A stretch of DNA of 64,000 bases from JAUXFS01 sp963772635. Its GTDB lineage: Bacteria; Pseudomonadota; Alphaproteobacteria; Rhodospirillales; Defluviicoccaceae. Below, piece by piece: positions 38,625 to 47,782 of the stretch. The stretch spans positions 33,292 to 97,291 of the forward strand of contig CAVYYK010000068.1 in assembly GCA_963772635.1 (NCBI GenBank), written 5' to 3'. Every line of letters begins with the position of its first letter. The first letter of the stretch is position 1. A model generated the notes under the pieces. The model searched no databases and was not told where the DNA came from. It was given only the letters and a program-made list of their open reading frames with translations. The position numbers and the translations under genes were made by a program.

Positions 38625-39155
38625 TTGCGGATGACGCAGTTTTCCAATTTCGCGATCCGGGTGCTGATGTACGCGGCGCTGCATGGCGAGGCGCCGAGTT
38701 CGGTTCCGGACATCGCCAGGGCCTACGGCGCGTCCTACGACCACATGAAAAAGGCGGCGGCCGAGCTGTGCCGCCTCGGCTACTTGAATAGCGTCCGCGG
38801 CCGCATCGGCGGCGTCACCCTGGCCCAGCGTCCCGAGGATATTCGCATCGGCAACGTCATCCGCGCCACCGAAGGCTACGTAACCCTGGTCGAGTGCTTC
38901 GATCCGGCCACCAATACCTGCCCGCTCGAACCGGTCTGTGTCCTCAGCCGGGCGTTGCACGAGGCGGTCGACGCCTTCTTCGCCGTCCTCGACCGCTACA
39001 CCCTCGCCGACCTGCTAAAACCGGCCCCGCAACTCGCGCCGCTGCTGGGCCTGACGGAAGACGACGCTCCCCGGCCGGAGCATCGTCCAGGAGGTGTGAA
39101 CCCGACTTCGACCACCTCCATGACACCCAACTGGCAGCAGAATTGGGCCACTTAA
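38625..39155 (+). CDS. NsrR-type Rrf2-family regulator
   Basis: A 176-residue winged-helix Fe-S regulator. I place the start at TTG 38625 (MRMTQFSNFAIRVLMYAALH), nine bases after GGGGAG, because Rrf2 proteins begin with this M-x-x-T/S pattern; ATG 38631 is the alternative. The recognition helix is VPDIARAYGASYDHMKKAAAEL. Three cysteines at 91, 99 and 105 (CFDPATNTC and LEPVC) match the cluster ligands of nitric-oxide-sensing NsrR. A 30-residue tail of low complexity follows. It likely binds the adjacent palindrome. Confidence 0.88.
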   Translation: MRMTQFSNFAIRVLMYAALHGEAPSSVPDIARAYGASYDHMKKAAAELCRLGYLNSVRGRIGGVTLAQRPEDIRIGNVIRATEGYVTLVECFDPATNTCPLEPVCVLSRALHEAVDAFFAVLDRYTLADLLKPAPQLAPLLGLTEDDAPRPEHRPGGVNPTSTTSMTPNWQQNWAT

Positions 39156-39277
39156 AATTGAACCGACCAGGGCGCCAGCCAGCATCGTTGTCCCACCCAT
39201 CGACAACAAGTGCCCCAAGCGGCACTCGAAAGGGAGTCCATCGACGGAAACGTCGCATTCTCTAGAGGGAGGAAACC

Positions 39278-39673
39278 ATGAAGTATCGGATCATCGCCGC
39301 TGTTTTGGTCGTGGGCGCGGTCGTTTCCGCCGATGCCAGTATCGCCGCCGATACCAAACCGACGACGCGGACGCTGCAACAAGCACCCGCCGCGCCTACC
39401 GCCGCGACGCCGGCACTCCCCCAGCAAACCGGCCGCTCCGGTGGCGTTCGCGGCGTCGACGACGACAATATCGCCGCTCGGGTCACCGACCTGGAAACAC
39501 GCTTGGCCGCGATCGAGCAGGTATTGACCATCGGTGCCGGCAAGATCACCCTGTCGGCGCCCGGCTCCAAGATCGTCGTCTACAATGACGGCATCGATAT
39601 CGAATTGACGAAGACCATCACCATAAAAAGCGGCGCCCGGGTGATCGTAAAGGACCCCGCCGGCGAACGGTAG
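39278..39673 (+). CDS. Exported protein with coiled-coil and beta-strand repeat tail
   Basis: A 131-residue exported protein. The signal peptide MKYRIIAAVLVVGAVVSADA ends near SIAA. A Pro/Ala/Thr linker, a short coiled coil (IAARVTDLETRLAAIEQVL) and alternating strands (GKITLSAPGSKIVV, then IDIELTKTITIKSGARVIV) follow. The tail resembles beta-prism tips of VgrG or phage spikes. GAGGGAGGAAA precedes the ATG. The family is unknown. Confidence 0.6.
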   Translation: MKYRIIAAVLVVGAVVSADASIAADTKPTTRTLQQAPAAPTAATPALPQQTGRSGGVRGVDDDNIAARVTDLETRLAAIEQVLTIGAGKITLSAPGSKIVVYNDGIDIELTKTITIKSGARVIVKDPAGER

Positions 39674-40126
39674 TAACGAACGACAGTTGGGCGCGGCGCT
39701 CTCCGATGTCGTCGACCCGAAGAGGTGCGCAACCTCGCCGCCGCCGTCACTGATCACTTCGACGATGGAGCCGCTGCCAGCCGATGACCGCGTGGCGCCG
39801 GAGATGTCATCGAACAGCGTCCGAAACGCCTAGTCCCGTCCCCCTTCTTCGTCAACGGCCGCGACCGATGTCTCGCCTACCGGTCGCGACGGGTAGCGGC
39901 GCACTTCGGGTCTTCCACCAAATGGGCGATCGGCGCTCATGACCCTCGCTGAGTTCAGACCGTACACCGAAGACCGAGAACGCCGACAGCAAGAGCGTGC
40001 GCAGGAATAACTTCGTCGCCGCATCATTGGACTCCGAATAGTGCGGCGCACTACGCGTCACTGTACGGGAAATGCTGATAGTGGCGCACAACGCCGACAA
40101 GCGTTTAGCTTGGGCTTTTGTGTCAG
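39674..40126. other. Intergenic stretch before the RloB gene
   Basis: 450 bases with only short antisense ORFs of unlikely composition. No ribosome sites, RNA gene or strong hairpin. It may be decayed coding sequence. Confidence 0.35.
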
Positions 40127-40689
40127 CTATGGAAGTAGACCAATTGCGGAGAGAAATGAGTGGAGTTGGGCGTCCTCTCCTGCTGCCGCCCGCCTTACTG
40201 CCGCAAGGTCAAGATTTCGGCGAAGTTCTCTCGCGGACATCCCCTTGACGTACCCTGGCCAGCGCTTTTTTAGTTTCCGCAGTGCCAACTCCGGCGTTGC
40301 CGGTCGCAACCTCTCGCAGCCTGGCAGATGCCTCAGTAGAAGTGCCTCAAGGACAGGCTGTGACCAAATTGGGCGCAGGCCGTTCGCTTCAATCAGTCGA
40401 TCGGCTTGATTGTGCGATCTGGCGCATCGCCCCGTCTGTCGTCGTCAAGAAAGATCGCTCGCTCGACATAAGTTCCGCGACGGCTGGTTCGACGGGACAT
40501 ATCATCCACGGCGGATTCTACGATCGCCAAGGGATCGCCGCCGTTGCAAAGTCGAATATCTAAATGAATTGGTAAGCCTGCTTCTTCCGCTAGCTTGCTC
40601 ACAAACGCCACGTAGCCACGTTCGCTCTCACCTTCGCAGGCGACGAAAACCCGCCGGCGTTTTTCCCTGAAAATTCGACCGCGCGACAT
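40127..40689 (-). CDS. RloB-like protein, one frameshift (abortive-infection partner)
   Basis: About 187 residues. The N-terminus RRRVFVACEGESERGYVAFV has the Toprim-like acidic VACEGE start of RloB/AbiLii proteins, followed by IHLDIRLCNGGDPLAIV and AIFLDDDRRGD. After DRTIKPID the frame changes, consistent with one missing base near 40391-40410, and continues LIEANGLRPIWSQPVLEALL to FLSAIGLLP. Its ATG overlaps the stop of the ATPase gene (TAATG). In AbiL-type systems the ATPase senses phage and this protein acts as the effector, perhaps a nuclease. Confidence 0.75.
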
Positions 40690-41900
40690 TAGCCCAGCTT
40701 CGGAACGGCGCCAAAAACACCGCCCAAGTATTTTTTATAGTAGTTGTCGTCACGGCGAACGGCTTTCACGTCGTTGAGTGTGTATATCTCCGTCCTTCCA
40801 CGCCAGTCTTTTTCGCAGAACGCAAGCTCGTCTTTCGAAAGGTCTTCTAGGAGCGAAGCATTGTGACAGCTCATCCAAAGCTGCGCTTTGTTTGGATTGC
40901 TCTCGGAATCGTGAAACCAACGAAGGATCTCCGGCAGAATCATCGGATGGATCGCCGTATCAAGTTCATCGATGATCGCGAGTCCGCCGTGAGCGAGTGC
41001 GTCGAGTAGCATCGGATAGAGTTTGAGGAACTGACGCGTTCCATGACTTTCAAGTACGAGCGGCATCGGGACCGCAAGGCCTTCATGCAAAAACAACACC
41101 CGCGGTCCTTCGGCTGTTAACTGGACGTCAAGTGCGCGGACACCGACGTCAATTCGCTGTATTTCACGGTTCAAGCGATCGACCAAGTCCGGTCGCTCGA
41201 TGTATTGCCGAAGGGCTGCGTCGTCGGACGGCTCGGACTTCTCGACAAAGATGTTCGACCTAACCCGGGCCGCTGCGTCGGCGATGCTTAGTGCGAATGG
41301 ATGATTGAGTTGCGCAAGAGTGGATATGACGCTGGCGTTCGGGCGCAGCACCTTTTCGAGCGCCCGACGATAGTCCCCGAGGTCGAAGGCTTTCGCCGCC
41401 TTGATCGACCTTTCCCCAAACCGCTCGATTAGCCGTGTCCTTCGACCAGTTGCCGACGGCCAGTAGAATATCGCCTCCCTCAAAACCTTCCGGCGTTCAC
41501 CATTGCCGATGGTCAATTCGTAGCAGTACGGGCACTGGATAGCGGCAGGCTGATTCACTTCGGCAAAATTCTCGACGCCTGATGTCCAGATTTTGAGCTT
41601 GGTCGGAGTCTTCACTGCCTCTTCGTCATTAAACGGCTCAAAAGGTATACGTTGCGTCGGGGAAAGAGAGAAACTGGCCCCGATGAACCATGCCGTGAAC
41701 GACAAAGCGCGCAATACATTTGATTTGCCCGACCCATTTGCCCCAAAGAGCGCCACAACCTTCGGTGCGCGATCACTTGATCCGCGCCAGCACTCGGCGA
41801 GCCGGTCGGTCTTCTTCGGCGCATTCACCGGCACTATCAGATCCAGAACCTGCGGGTCGCGGATAGAATAGAAATTTTCGATTTCGATCTTGTGGATCAT
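40689..41900 (-). CDS. AAA ATPase of an AbiL/RloA-type defense pair
   Basis: A 403-residue SMC/OLD-like ATPase (AAA_15 group). The N-terminal IHKIEIENFYSIRDPQVLDL and Walker A VVALFGANGSGKSNVLRALS are typical. Later come the signature-like and Walker B region GLAIIDELDTAIHPMILPEI and the H-loop WMSCHNASLLEDLSKDELAF. Translation is coupled to the RloB gene. The pair corresponds to AbiLi/AbiLii (RloA/RloB); PARIS systems share this ATPase type but use a DUF4435 partner. ATG 41900 follows GGTGGAG; a TTG two codons earlier is possible. Confidence 0.82.
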   Translation of the reverse strand: MIHKIEIENFYSIRDPQVLDLIVPVNAPKKTDRLAECWRGSSDRAPKVVALFGANGSGKSNVLRALSFTAWFIGASFSLSPTQRIPFEPFNDEEAVKTPTKLKIWTSGVENFAEVNQPAAIQCPYCYELTIGNGERRKVLREAIFYWPSATGRRTRLIERFGERSIKAAKAFDLGDYRRALEKVLRPNASVISTLAQLNHPFALSIADAAARVRSNIFVEKSEPSDDAALRQYIERPDLVDRLNREIQRIDVGVRALDVQLTAEGPRVLFLHEGLAVPMPLVLESHGTRQFLKLYPMLLDALAHGGLAIIDELDTAIHPMILPEILRWFHDSESNPNKAQLWMSCHNASLLEDLSKDELAFCEKDWRGRTEIYTLNDVKAVRRDDNYYKKYLGGVFGAVPKLG

Positions 41901-42246
41901 CGACAATTCTCCACCCTGATCCCAATCTTATGCGCGCACAAAAGTCATTACTCAACATTTTTCTGTTAAACTTAAGTTCAAATTTTAGATTTGTCGACAT
42001 CGTTAGTGTCCCGAGAGGTGGTGTAGGAGTTGGTTTGGCGGGATCGGTCCGCGGATGATCGCCATACGGCTTAGCGGCGGCCGTCCGCCGGTGCACGGGC
42101 AAAGCACCTTTCTCCTTGATTATCCGCTTCACGCGGTATATGTTCTTGTTATGTTCTTTTTCGGGGCGGCGGGAGAGTTGCGTCCCGGTTGGAGGCGCTC
42201 GCCGGATGTCGGATGGAGACAGGAATCGTGTCGCAAATGAATAAGA

Positions 42247-42272
42247 TGACGATAAATGACGACTTCTGACGA
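42247..42272. repeat. TGACGA triplet cluster 1
   Basis: Three TGACGA hexamers starting at 42247, 42257 and 42267, exactly 10 bases apart, so on one face of the helix. The first two are joined by TAAA. A near-identical cluster follows 154 bases downstream. It lies 330 bases before guaA in a gap without genes. Confidence 0.75.
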
Positions 42273-42400
42273 TGGTCGTTGCCGGGGCGCAACCAATTGT
42301 GGGAGTGGGTTTCTCTTGATTTCAACGGGTTACAGACGTTGCGATATCGTAATGTAGGGTTATTGAATCTTCAATGAAATCAGACGGTTAAGCGGGGTTT

Positions 42401-42426
42401 TGACGATAAATGACGATTTTTGACGA
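42401..42426. repeat. TGACGA triplet cluster 2
   Basis: Three TGACGA hexamers at 42401, 42411 and 42421, again exactly 10 bases apart. The first 16 bases are identical to cluster 1. One inverted copy (TCGTCA) lies at 42490. This gives six co-oriented sites in two phased groups ahead of guaA, which looks like a cooperative protein-binding array. Confidence 0.75.
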
Positions 42427-42599
42427 TGATTTCGGCGTTTTTTCCGCTCCTTTGATTTCAAGGGCTTAGCCGATTTTTCCGGATAGCGATCGTCAGAATG
42501 ACCCCTCGCGCCACTCGGGAATTCTCGCCGTTCGCCGGCTCTGGTCCCGGCGCGGGGGATCGGGTAAACCCGACGCTCACCGGTATGGGGCCAGCCGCC

Positions 42600-44151
42600 A
42601 TGAGCGAGCGCATTCTGATCGTCGATTTCGGATCCCAGGTGACCCAGCTGATCGCCCGGCGGGTGCGGGAAAGCGGGGTCTATTCGGAGATCCACCCCTA
42701 CAACAAGGTCGACGCGCGCTTTCCTCGACGGGTTCGGACCGAAGGCGGTGATCCTGTCGGGGGGGCCGGCCTCGGTCGGCGACGACGGCGCGCCGGCGGC
42801 CGACGACGCGGTGTTCGACGCCGGGGTGCCGGTGCTCGGCATCTGCTACGGCCAGCAGACCATGGTCGCGCAACTCGGCGGCCGGGTCGAGGCCCACGAG
42901 CACCGGGAGTTCGGCCGCGCCTACGTCGAGGTCACCGACGACTGCGCCCTGTTTCACGGGGTGTGGTCGATCGGCAGCCGCGAGCCGGTGTGGATGAGCC
43001 ACGGCGACCGGGTCACCGTGCTGCCGCCCGGGTTCCGCCCGGTGGCGGTGTCGGACGGCGCGCCCTATGCCGTCGTCGCCGACGACGCGCGGCGGTTCTA
43101 CGCCGTGCAGTTCCACCCCGAGGTGGTGCACACCCCCCACGGCGCCGAGCTGCTGCGCAACTTCACCCACGGCGTCGCCGGCTGCGCCGGCGACTGGACG
43201 ATGGCCGCCTTCCGCGACCAGGCGATCGCCAAGGTGCGCGCCCAGGTCGGCGGCGGCCGGGTGATCTGCGGGCTCTCCGGCGGGGTCGATTCGTCGGTGG
43301 CGGCGGTGCTGCTGCACGAGGCGATCGGCGACCAGTTGACCTGCGTCTTTATCGATACCGGGCTGCTGCGCCTCGGCGAGGCCGAGGAGGTGGTCGAGTT
43401 GTTCCGCGGCCACTACAACATCCCGCTGGTCCACCGGGACGCCTCCGAGCTGTTTCTCGGCAAGCTCGCCGGCGTCGTCGACCCGGAGGCCAAGCGCAAG
43501 ATCATCGGCGCCACCTTCATCGACGTGTTCGACGAGGAAGCCCACAAGGCCGGCGGCGCCGACTTCCTCGCCCAGGGCACCCTCTATCCCGACGTCATCG
43601 AGTCGGTGTCGGTCACCGGCGGGCCCAGCGTCACCATCAAGTCCCACCACAACGTCGGCGGCCTGCCGGAGCGGATGAACATGGCGCTGGTCGAGCCGCT
43701 GCGCGAGCTGTTCAAGGACGAGGTGCGGGCGCTGGGGCGCGAGCTCGGCCTGCCCGAGAGCCTGATCCGCCGCCATCCGTTCCCGGGGCCGGGGCTCGCC
43801 GTCCGCATGCCCGGCGAGGTCAGCCGCGACAAGGCCGACATCCTGCGCAAGGCCGACGCCATCTATCTCGAGGAGATCCGCGCCGCCGGCTTGTATGACG
43901 CCATCTGGCAGGCGTTCGCGGTGCTGCTGCCGGTGCAGACGGTCGGCGTGATGGGCGACCAGCGCACCTACGATGCCGTCGTCGCGCTCCGCGCCGTGAC
44001 CTCGACCGACGGGATGACCGCCGACAGCTACCCCTTCGACCACGGCTTCCTCAGCCGCGTCGCCGGCCGGATCATCAACGAGGTCCGCGGCGTCAACCGG
44101 GTGGTCTACGACGTCACCTCGAAGCCGCCGGGGACGATCGAGTGGGAATGA
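42600..44151 (+). CDS. guaA: GMP synthase (glutamine-hydrolysing), one frameshift
   Basis: A 516-residue GMP synthase converting XMP to GMP. The amidotransferase half opens MSERILIVDFGSQVTQLIAR, with the nucleophile in LGICYGQQTM and HPEVVHTPHG. The ATP pyrophosphatase half has the P-loop VICGLSGGVDSSVAAVLLHE, and the dimerisation domain ends VVYDVTSKPPGTIEWE. An extra T at 42720-42722 splits the gene between YNKVDARF and LDGFGPKAVILSGGPASV. Since guaA is needed without external guanine, the break is almost surely an error. Its 3' end is a known integration site for genomic islands, and an integrase follows. Confidence 0.95.
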
Positions 44152-44266
44152 GCCGATGTGTTTCGCGACGTTTCGCGGACTATCGGGAAATAGCCGTAAC
44201 TATATGAAATAAAAAATATTTTATCTCACGTTCTATCGCCTTCTATCAGTGTCTAGCGCTATAATC

Positions 44267-44424
44267 TGACGGTAATCCTGACGGTACCGATTTCCCTTGC
44301 CTCCAGCTCAATCTGAAGATACCGTCAGGCAACAGACGCCAATGACGGTATTTTTTGTTTGTCTAATTGTCTGAAAACGCTGAAGAAAATTCGGATACCG
44401 AAACCCTGTTTCGGGATGACGGTA
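44267..44424. repeat. TGACGGTA repeats between guaA and the integrase
   Basis: TGACGGTA occurs at 44267, 44279, 44343 and 44417, and inverted (TACCGTCA) at 44320. The last two share the 14-base extension ATGACGGTATTTTT. A hairpin with arms CCGAAAC and GTTTCGG lies at 44398-44414. Such short repeats beside an integrase gene are typical arm-type binding sites for integrase or excisionase, or operator sites on the int promoter. Confidence 0.7.
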
Positions 44425-44470
44425 TTTTTTCACTGATCCGACGGTGATTTTGACCGATTTGAGGCAGGCG

Positions 44471-45727
44471 ATGCTCACGGACACCGCACTTAAAAATCTG
44501 AAAGCAGGGAGAAATTCGTACAAGGTTGCCGATCGTGACGGTATGTATGTCTTCGTCGCGACCTCGGGTACTGTGACCTTCCGATACGACTATCGCTTCA
44601 ATGGCCGCCGTGAAACATTGACCATCGGGCGATATGGGCCATCAGGGCTGTCGCTGGCGCGAGCCCGGGAGAAATGTCTGGACGCCAGACGCGCAATCGC
44701 CGAGGGCCGCTCTCCGGCGCAGGAAAAGCAGCGTGAAAAGCGCCGCATCAAGGAGGCGAAGAGTTTCGGCGAGTTTGGCGAACGATGGCTGAAAGAGGCC
44801 ACGATGGCGGACAGCACTCGTGCCATGCGTCGGTCCGTTTTCGAGCGCGACATACTGCCGACCTTCCGAAATAGGCTCTTGACCGAAATTGTGTCGGATG
44901 ACGTGCGGGCGTTGTGCGGAAAGGTGAAGGATCGTGGTGCGCCTGCCACCGCGATCCATGTTCGCGATATCATCAAGCTCGTCTACAGCTTCGCGATTCT
45001 CCACGGCGAGAAAGTCCCGAACCCCGCCGGTGAAGTCGGGCCAGCGTCGATCGCAACCTTCGTACCCAGGGATCGGTCGCTTTCACCCAGTGAAATCCGG
45101 ATCATGTTGAAGGAGATCGAGCATGTTCCGACGCTGCCGACGATCCGGCTCGGGATGAAGCTCTTTCTGCTGACGATGGTTCGCAAGAGCGAGCTGCAGG
45201 ACGCCACTTGGGACGAGGTCGACTTCGAGAATGCGGTCTGGTCCATCCCGAAGGAGCGGATGAAGCGGTCCAAGCCGCACAACGTCTATCTCTCGCAGCA
45301 GGTGCTGGACATCATGATCGCGTTGAAGACCTGTGCGGGCAACTCGCGGTATCTCCTGCCATCCCGCTATGACGCGGACGCGCCGATGTCGCGCGCGACT
45401 TTCAATCGCATCACTTATGCCGTCGTTGAGCGCGCCAAGAAGGACGGGCTGCCTTTGGAACCTTTCACGGTCCACGATCTCCGGCGGACCGGTTCAACGC
45501 TCCTCAATGAGCTCGGCTTCAACAGCGACTGGATCGAGAAGTGCCTGGCGCATGAGGATGGACGGTCGTCACGTGGAATCTACAACAAAGCCGAATATGA
45601 GCATCAGCGCCGTCATATGATGCAGGAATGGGCCGATATGGTCGATGCCTGGGTCGATGGCCGGAAGCACACGCCGACGCTCTACCCGCCGTCGATGGAA
45701 CTGATGGTCGCCGAACCTACCGTCTGA
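44471..45727 (+). CDS. P4-type tyrosine site-specific integrase
   Basis: A 418-residue integrase. The N-terminal DUF4102 arm-binding domain is LTDTALKNLKAGRNSYKVAD and YRFNGRRETLTIGRYG. The core-binding domain spans about residues 95-185. The catalytic domain has Arg in LTMVRKSELQDATW, His-x-x-Arg in TVHDLRRTGSTLL, His in CLAHED and the Tyr nucleophile in GIYNKAEYEHQRR. ATG 44471 follows GAGG (GTG 44444 is possible). It probably drives insertion at guaA. The C-terminal end overlaps the convergent AlpA-like gene by 11 bases. Confidence 0.93.
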   Translation: MLTDTALKNLKAGRNSYKVADRDGMYVFVATSGTVTFRYDYRFNGRRETLTIGRYGPSGLSLARAREKCLDARRAIAEGRSPAQEKQREKRRIKEAKSFGEFGERWLKEATMADSTRAMRRSVFERDILPTFRNRLLTEIVSDDVRALCGKVKDRGAPATAIHVRDIIKLVYSFAILHGEKVPNPAGEVGPASIATFVPRDRSLSPSEIRIMLKEIEHVPTLPTIRLGMKLFLLTMVRKSELQDATWDEVDFENAVWSIPKERMKRSKPHNVYLSQQVLDIMIALKTCAGNSRYLLPSRYDADAPMSRATFNRITYAVVERAKKDGLPLEPFTVHDLRRTGSTLLNELGFNSDWIEKCLAHEDGRSSRGIYNKAEYEHQRRHMMQEWADMVDAWVDGRKHTPTLYPPSMELMVAEPTV

Positions 45728-46151
45728 CCGGGCGGGTTTTGCGTTGCCTCACGTCAGGGGCTGGGGCGCTTTTGATTTGTGAGGCGTCGGACGCAAGGCG
45801 GCGTTCTTCGATCCACGCTTCGACTTCGGCTAGGTCCCAGACGACGCAACGCGGCGTGAGGCGAAAGCGTCGTGGGAATTCGCCCCGTTGCTCCATTTCA
45901 TAGATCGTCGTATCGGCGAGCGGCACGATCTGCCGCAATTGCGCGCGTCGAATGGTGCGCCGGAACGGGTGGGGTGCGACATGCGTGAGTACGGAAAGTG
46001 CATGATTCCCGCCCAGGTCAGGCGGCCTCTCACTAGGCGGATAGGAAGCGGCGAGAGTTTCCCGCAGGCGCTTCTTGCTCACGCTGCGACGGCTTTCGTC
46101 CGGATCCTGCCGAGCTTCATGGTTGTCGAATTGTCGCCGCCGCTGTGCCAT
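45717..46151 (-). CDS. AlpA-family excisionase/regulator
   Basis: A 144-residue protein whose C-terminal half is an AlpA/MerR-like DNA-binding domain: RRAQLRQIVPLADTTIYEME, then GEFPRRFRLTPRCVVWDLAEVEAWIEER. This fold directs excision or integrase expression on islands. The N-terminal 60 residues are basic (AQRRRQFDNHEARQDPDESR). GGAGCAAGGGAA precedes ATG 46151; the frame is open to 46283. It is convergent with the integrase. Confidence 0.85.
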   Translation of the reverse strand: MAQRRRQFDNHEARQDPDESRRSVSKKRLRETLAASYPPSERPPDLGGNHALSVLTHVAPHPFRRTIRRAQLRQIVPLADTTIYEMEQRGEFPRRFRLTPRCVVWDLAEVEAWIEERRLASDASQIKSAPAPDVRQRKTRPVRR

Positions 46152-46421
46152 TTCCCTTGCTCCGAAAACACGTCCAGGCTTGTGCTTCGCTATCTGAGCA
46201 GGATTGGTCAAAACTCCAGAAACCCTTATATCCTTTATGAACGATGGCGTACGACCGACTGCGCTTTCGTAAATTTTGTACAAGAAATCTTGTCAGGCCG
46301 ATATCGATCTTTTCGTAACAACCCTCGGGACCAGGGTGAGAAACATGCCCTGTTTGGACCTCGATCAGAGAGTTATGACGGGCATACAAGCGACTACAGG
46401 ATACGTGAGCGTACTCATCAA

Positions 46422-46650
<229 letters not shown>

Positions 46651-46675
46651 CGTCGCCGTTTACCACTGGAGCGAG

Positions 46676-46864
46676 TTGGTCACTGTCAAGGAGGACATCC
46701 AGCTGATCCGCGATGCGCTCACCGGCCACGTCGCCAAGGAGGAGGTCGTTTACGAGATCTTCAAGCGGGTGATGAACACCGGCGTCGCCATCACCGGCGC
46801 GTTGATCGCGCTGCTGCTGTCGATCATCGGGTATTTGTTGGTGAATCCGGTAAGCCTTGGCTAG
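46676..46864 (+). CDS. Small single-pass membrane protein
   Basis: A 62-residue ORF from a TTG start (VTVKEDIQLIRDALTGHVAK, then EEVVYEIFKRVMNTGV). It ends in one membrane helix, AITGALIALLLSIIGYLLVN. Upstream codons of the frame are antisense to the recombinase remnant, so I start at TTG 46676 after GGAG. No family is recognised. Confidence 0.45.
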   Translation: MVTVKEDIQLIRDALTGHVAKEEVVYEIFKRVMNTGVAITGALIALLLSIIGYLLVNPVSLG

Positions 46865-46934
46865 GAGGGAGGTTTCCCAGGGCCGGATGATACATCCCAC
46901 GACAACGGGCCAAGTCGACAGCAGTCCTTTCGGC

Positions 46935-47536
46935 TCACTTCTTGTCCCGCCTGCGCGTGCGTCCACGTACGTCGGTGTTTTCGCGAGTTCGGCGAGTTGT
47001 CCTCTTGCAAAGATTCACTCTTTCTTTCTTCACCTCCAGCTCGACCGCTGCCTCGGACTTGGCGGCTGATGGCGCTTCAGAGGACGCAGCGGCAGTGGCC
47101 TCCAGTTTCGCCGGCCGGTTTGGTTGCGTCCTTGGTTGGCTGAGGCGTATCGGATGACTCGGACTTGGTCGGCGAAGGCTTTTTGGGCCTGGCTCTCGTT
47201 GTTCTGGCCTTTGGTTTGGCGGCTGCAATTTCAGCTCTTGTTGTTTCCAGATTAGCAGGTTTCTTCGTTACCGTCATCGGTTTCTGGGGTCTTTCCGCTT
47301 TAGCTTTAGCTTTGGGCCTTGGCGCCGTCGCTGCAGGTTTCTCCGCCGCTTTGGAGGGCTTGGGTGTGACGGAAGGTGCAGGTTTCTCGACCTCAACCTC
47401 CGGTTCCTTGGCTTTCTCGCGCCTTTTTGCCAGGCACAACCTGCTCTGCAATTCCATGCCAAGTTGCCAACACTTCCTTTTCGGCAGCGAGCCAGTTTTC
47501 CTGGGCGAAACCCGGAAACCGCTCCGTCCGTCTCAT
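46935..47536 (-). CDS. DUF2934-like Lys/Ala/Pro-rich protein, two frameshifts
   Basis: About 199 residues. The N-terminus MRRTERFPGFAQENWLAAEK, then EVLATWHGIAEQV, resembles the WLxAExE core of DUF2934 proteins. A long histone-like tail rich in KPA follows (KPSKAAEKPAATAPRPKAKAK and similar), ending in TRRRDKK. The frame slips by one base near 47421-47428 and near 47110-47118; both are extra bases. GGAGGCGGTGGAG precedes the ATG. Possibly DNA- or polyanion-binding. The N-terminal domain is shorter than usual. Confidence 0.55.
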
Positions 47537-47782
47537 CTCCACCGCCTCCGTTTGAAGCGGTTCTAAAACCGGACAGATCACCTGTTACATACGCCGGAAA
47601 TATCTCGTGTTAGCGACAGGCTTTGGGAACCACATTGACATTGTTCCGATCGAGGGCTTAGCGTTACCCATTAGGGTCAGTCGATCAGGGTTGTCGTGAC
47701 GGCTCTCGACGAAGCAATAAGACCGCATGTCGACACACCTCTGGCGAGCGTCGCATGACGAAAAATGTAAAAAACGGGGAGA

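Larger units (their letters stand above)
41907..42599. other. Gene-free region upstream of guaA
   Basis: Nearly 700 bases with AT-rich segments, no supported gene, and the two TGACGA arrays. It holds the start region of the divergent ATPase gene and the guaA promoter. No recognisable purine riboswitch core was seen. Confidence 0.45.

Noticed and set aside
42577..44043. 488-codon antisense ORF over guaA
   Set aside because: GC-driven shadow; guaA is unmistakable.
42600..44151. guaA as a true pseudogene caused by island insertion
   Set aside because: The break is a single extra T far from the 3' end; the rest is fully conserved and the pattern of +1 slips is window-wide.
44267..44424. Possible CRISPR-like repeats
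   Set aside because: Units are 8 bases with unequal spacing and one is inverted; no cas genes.
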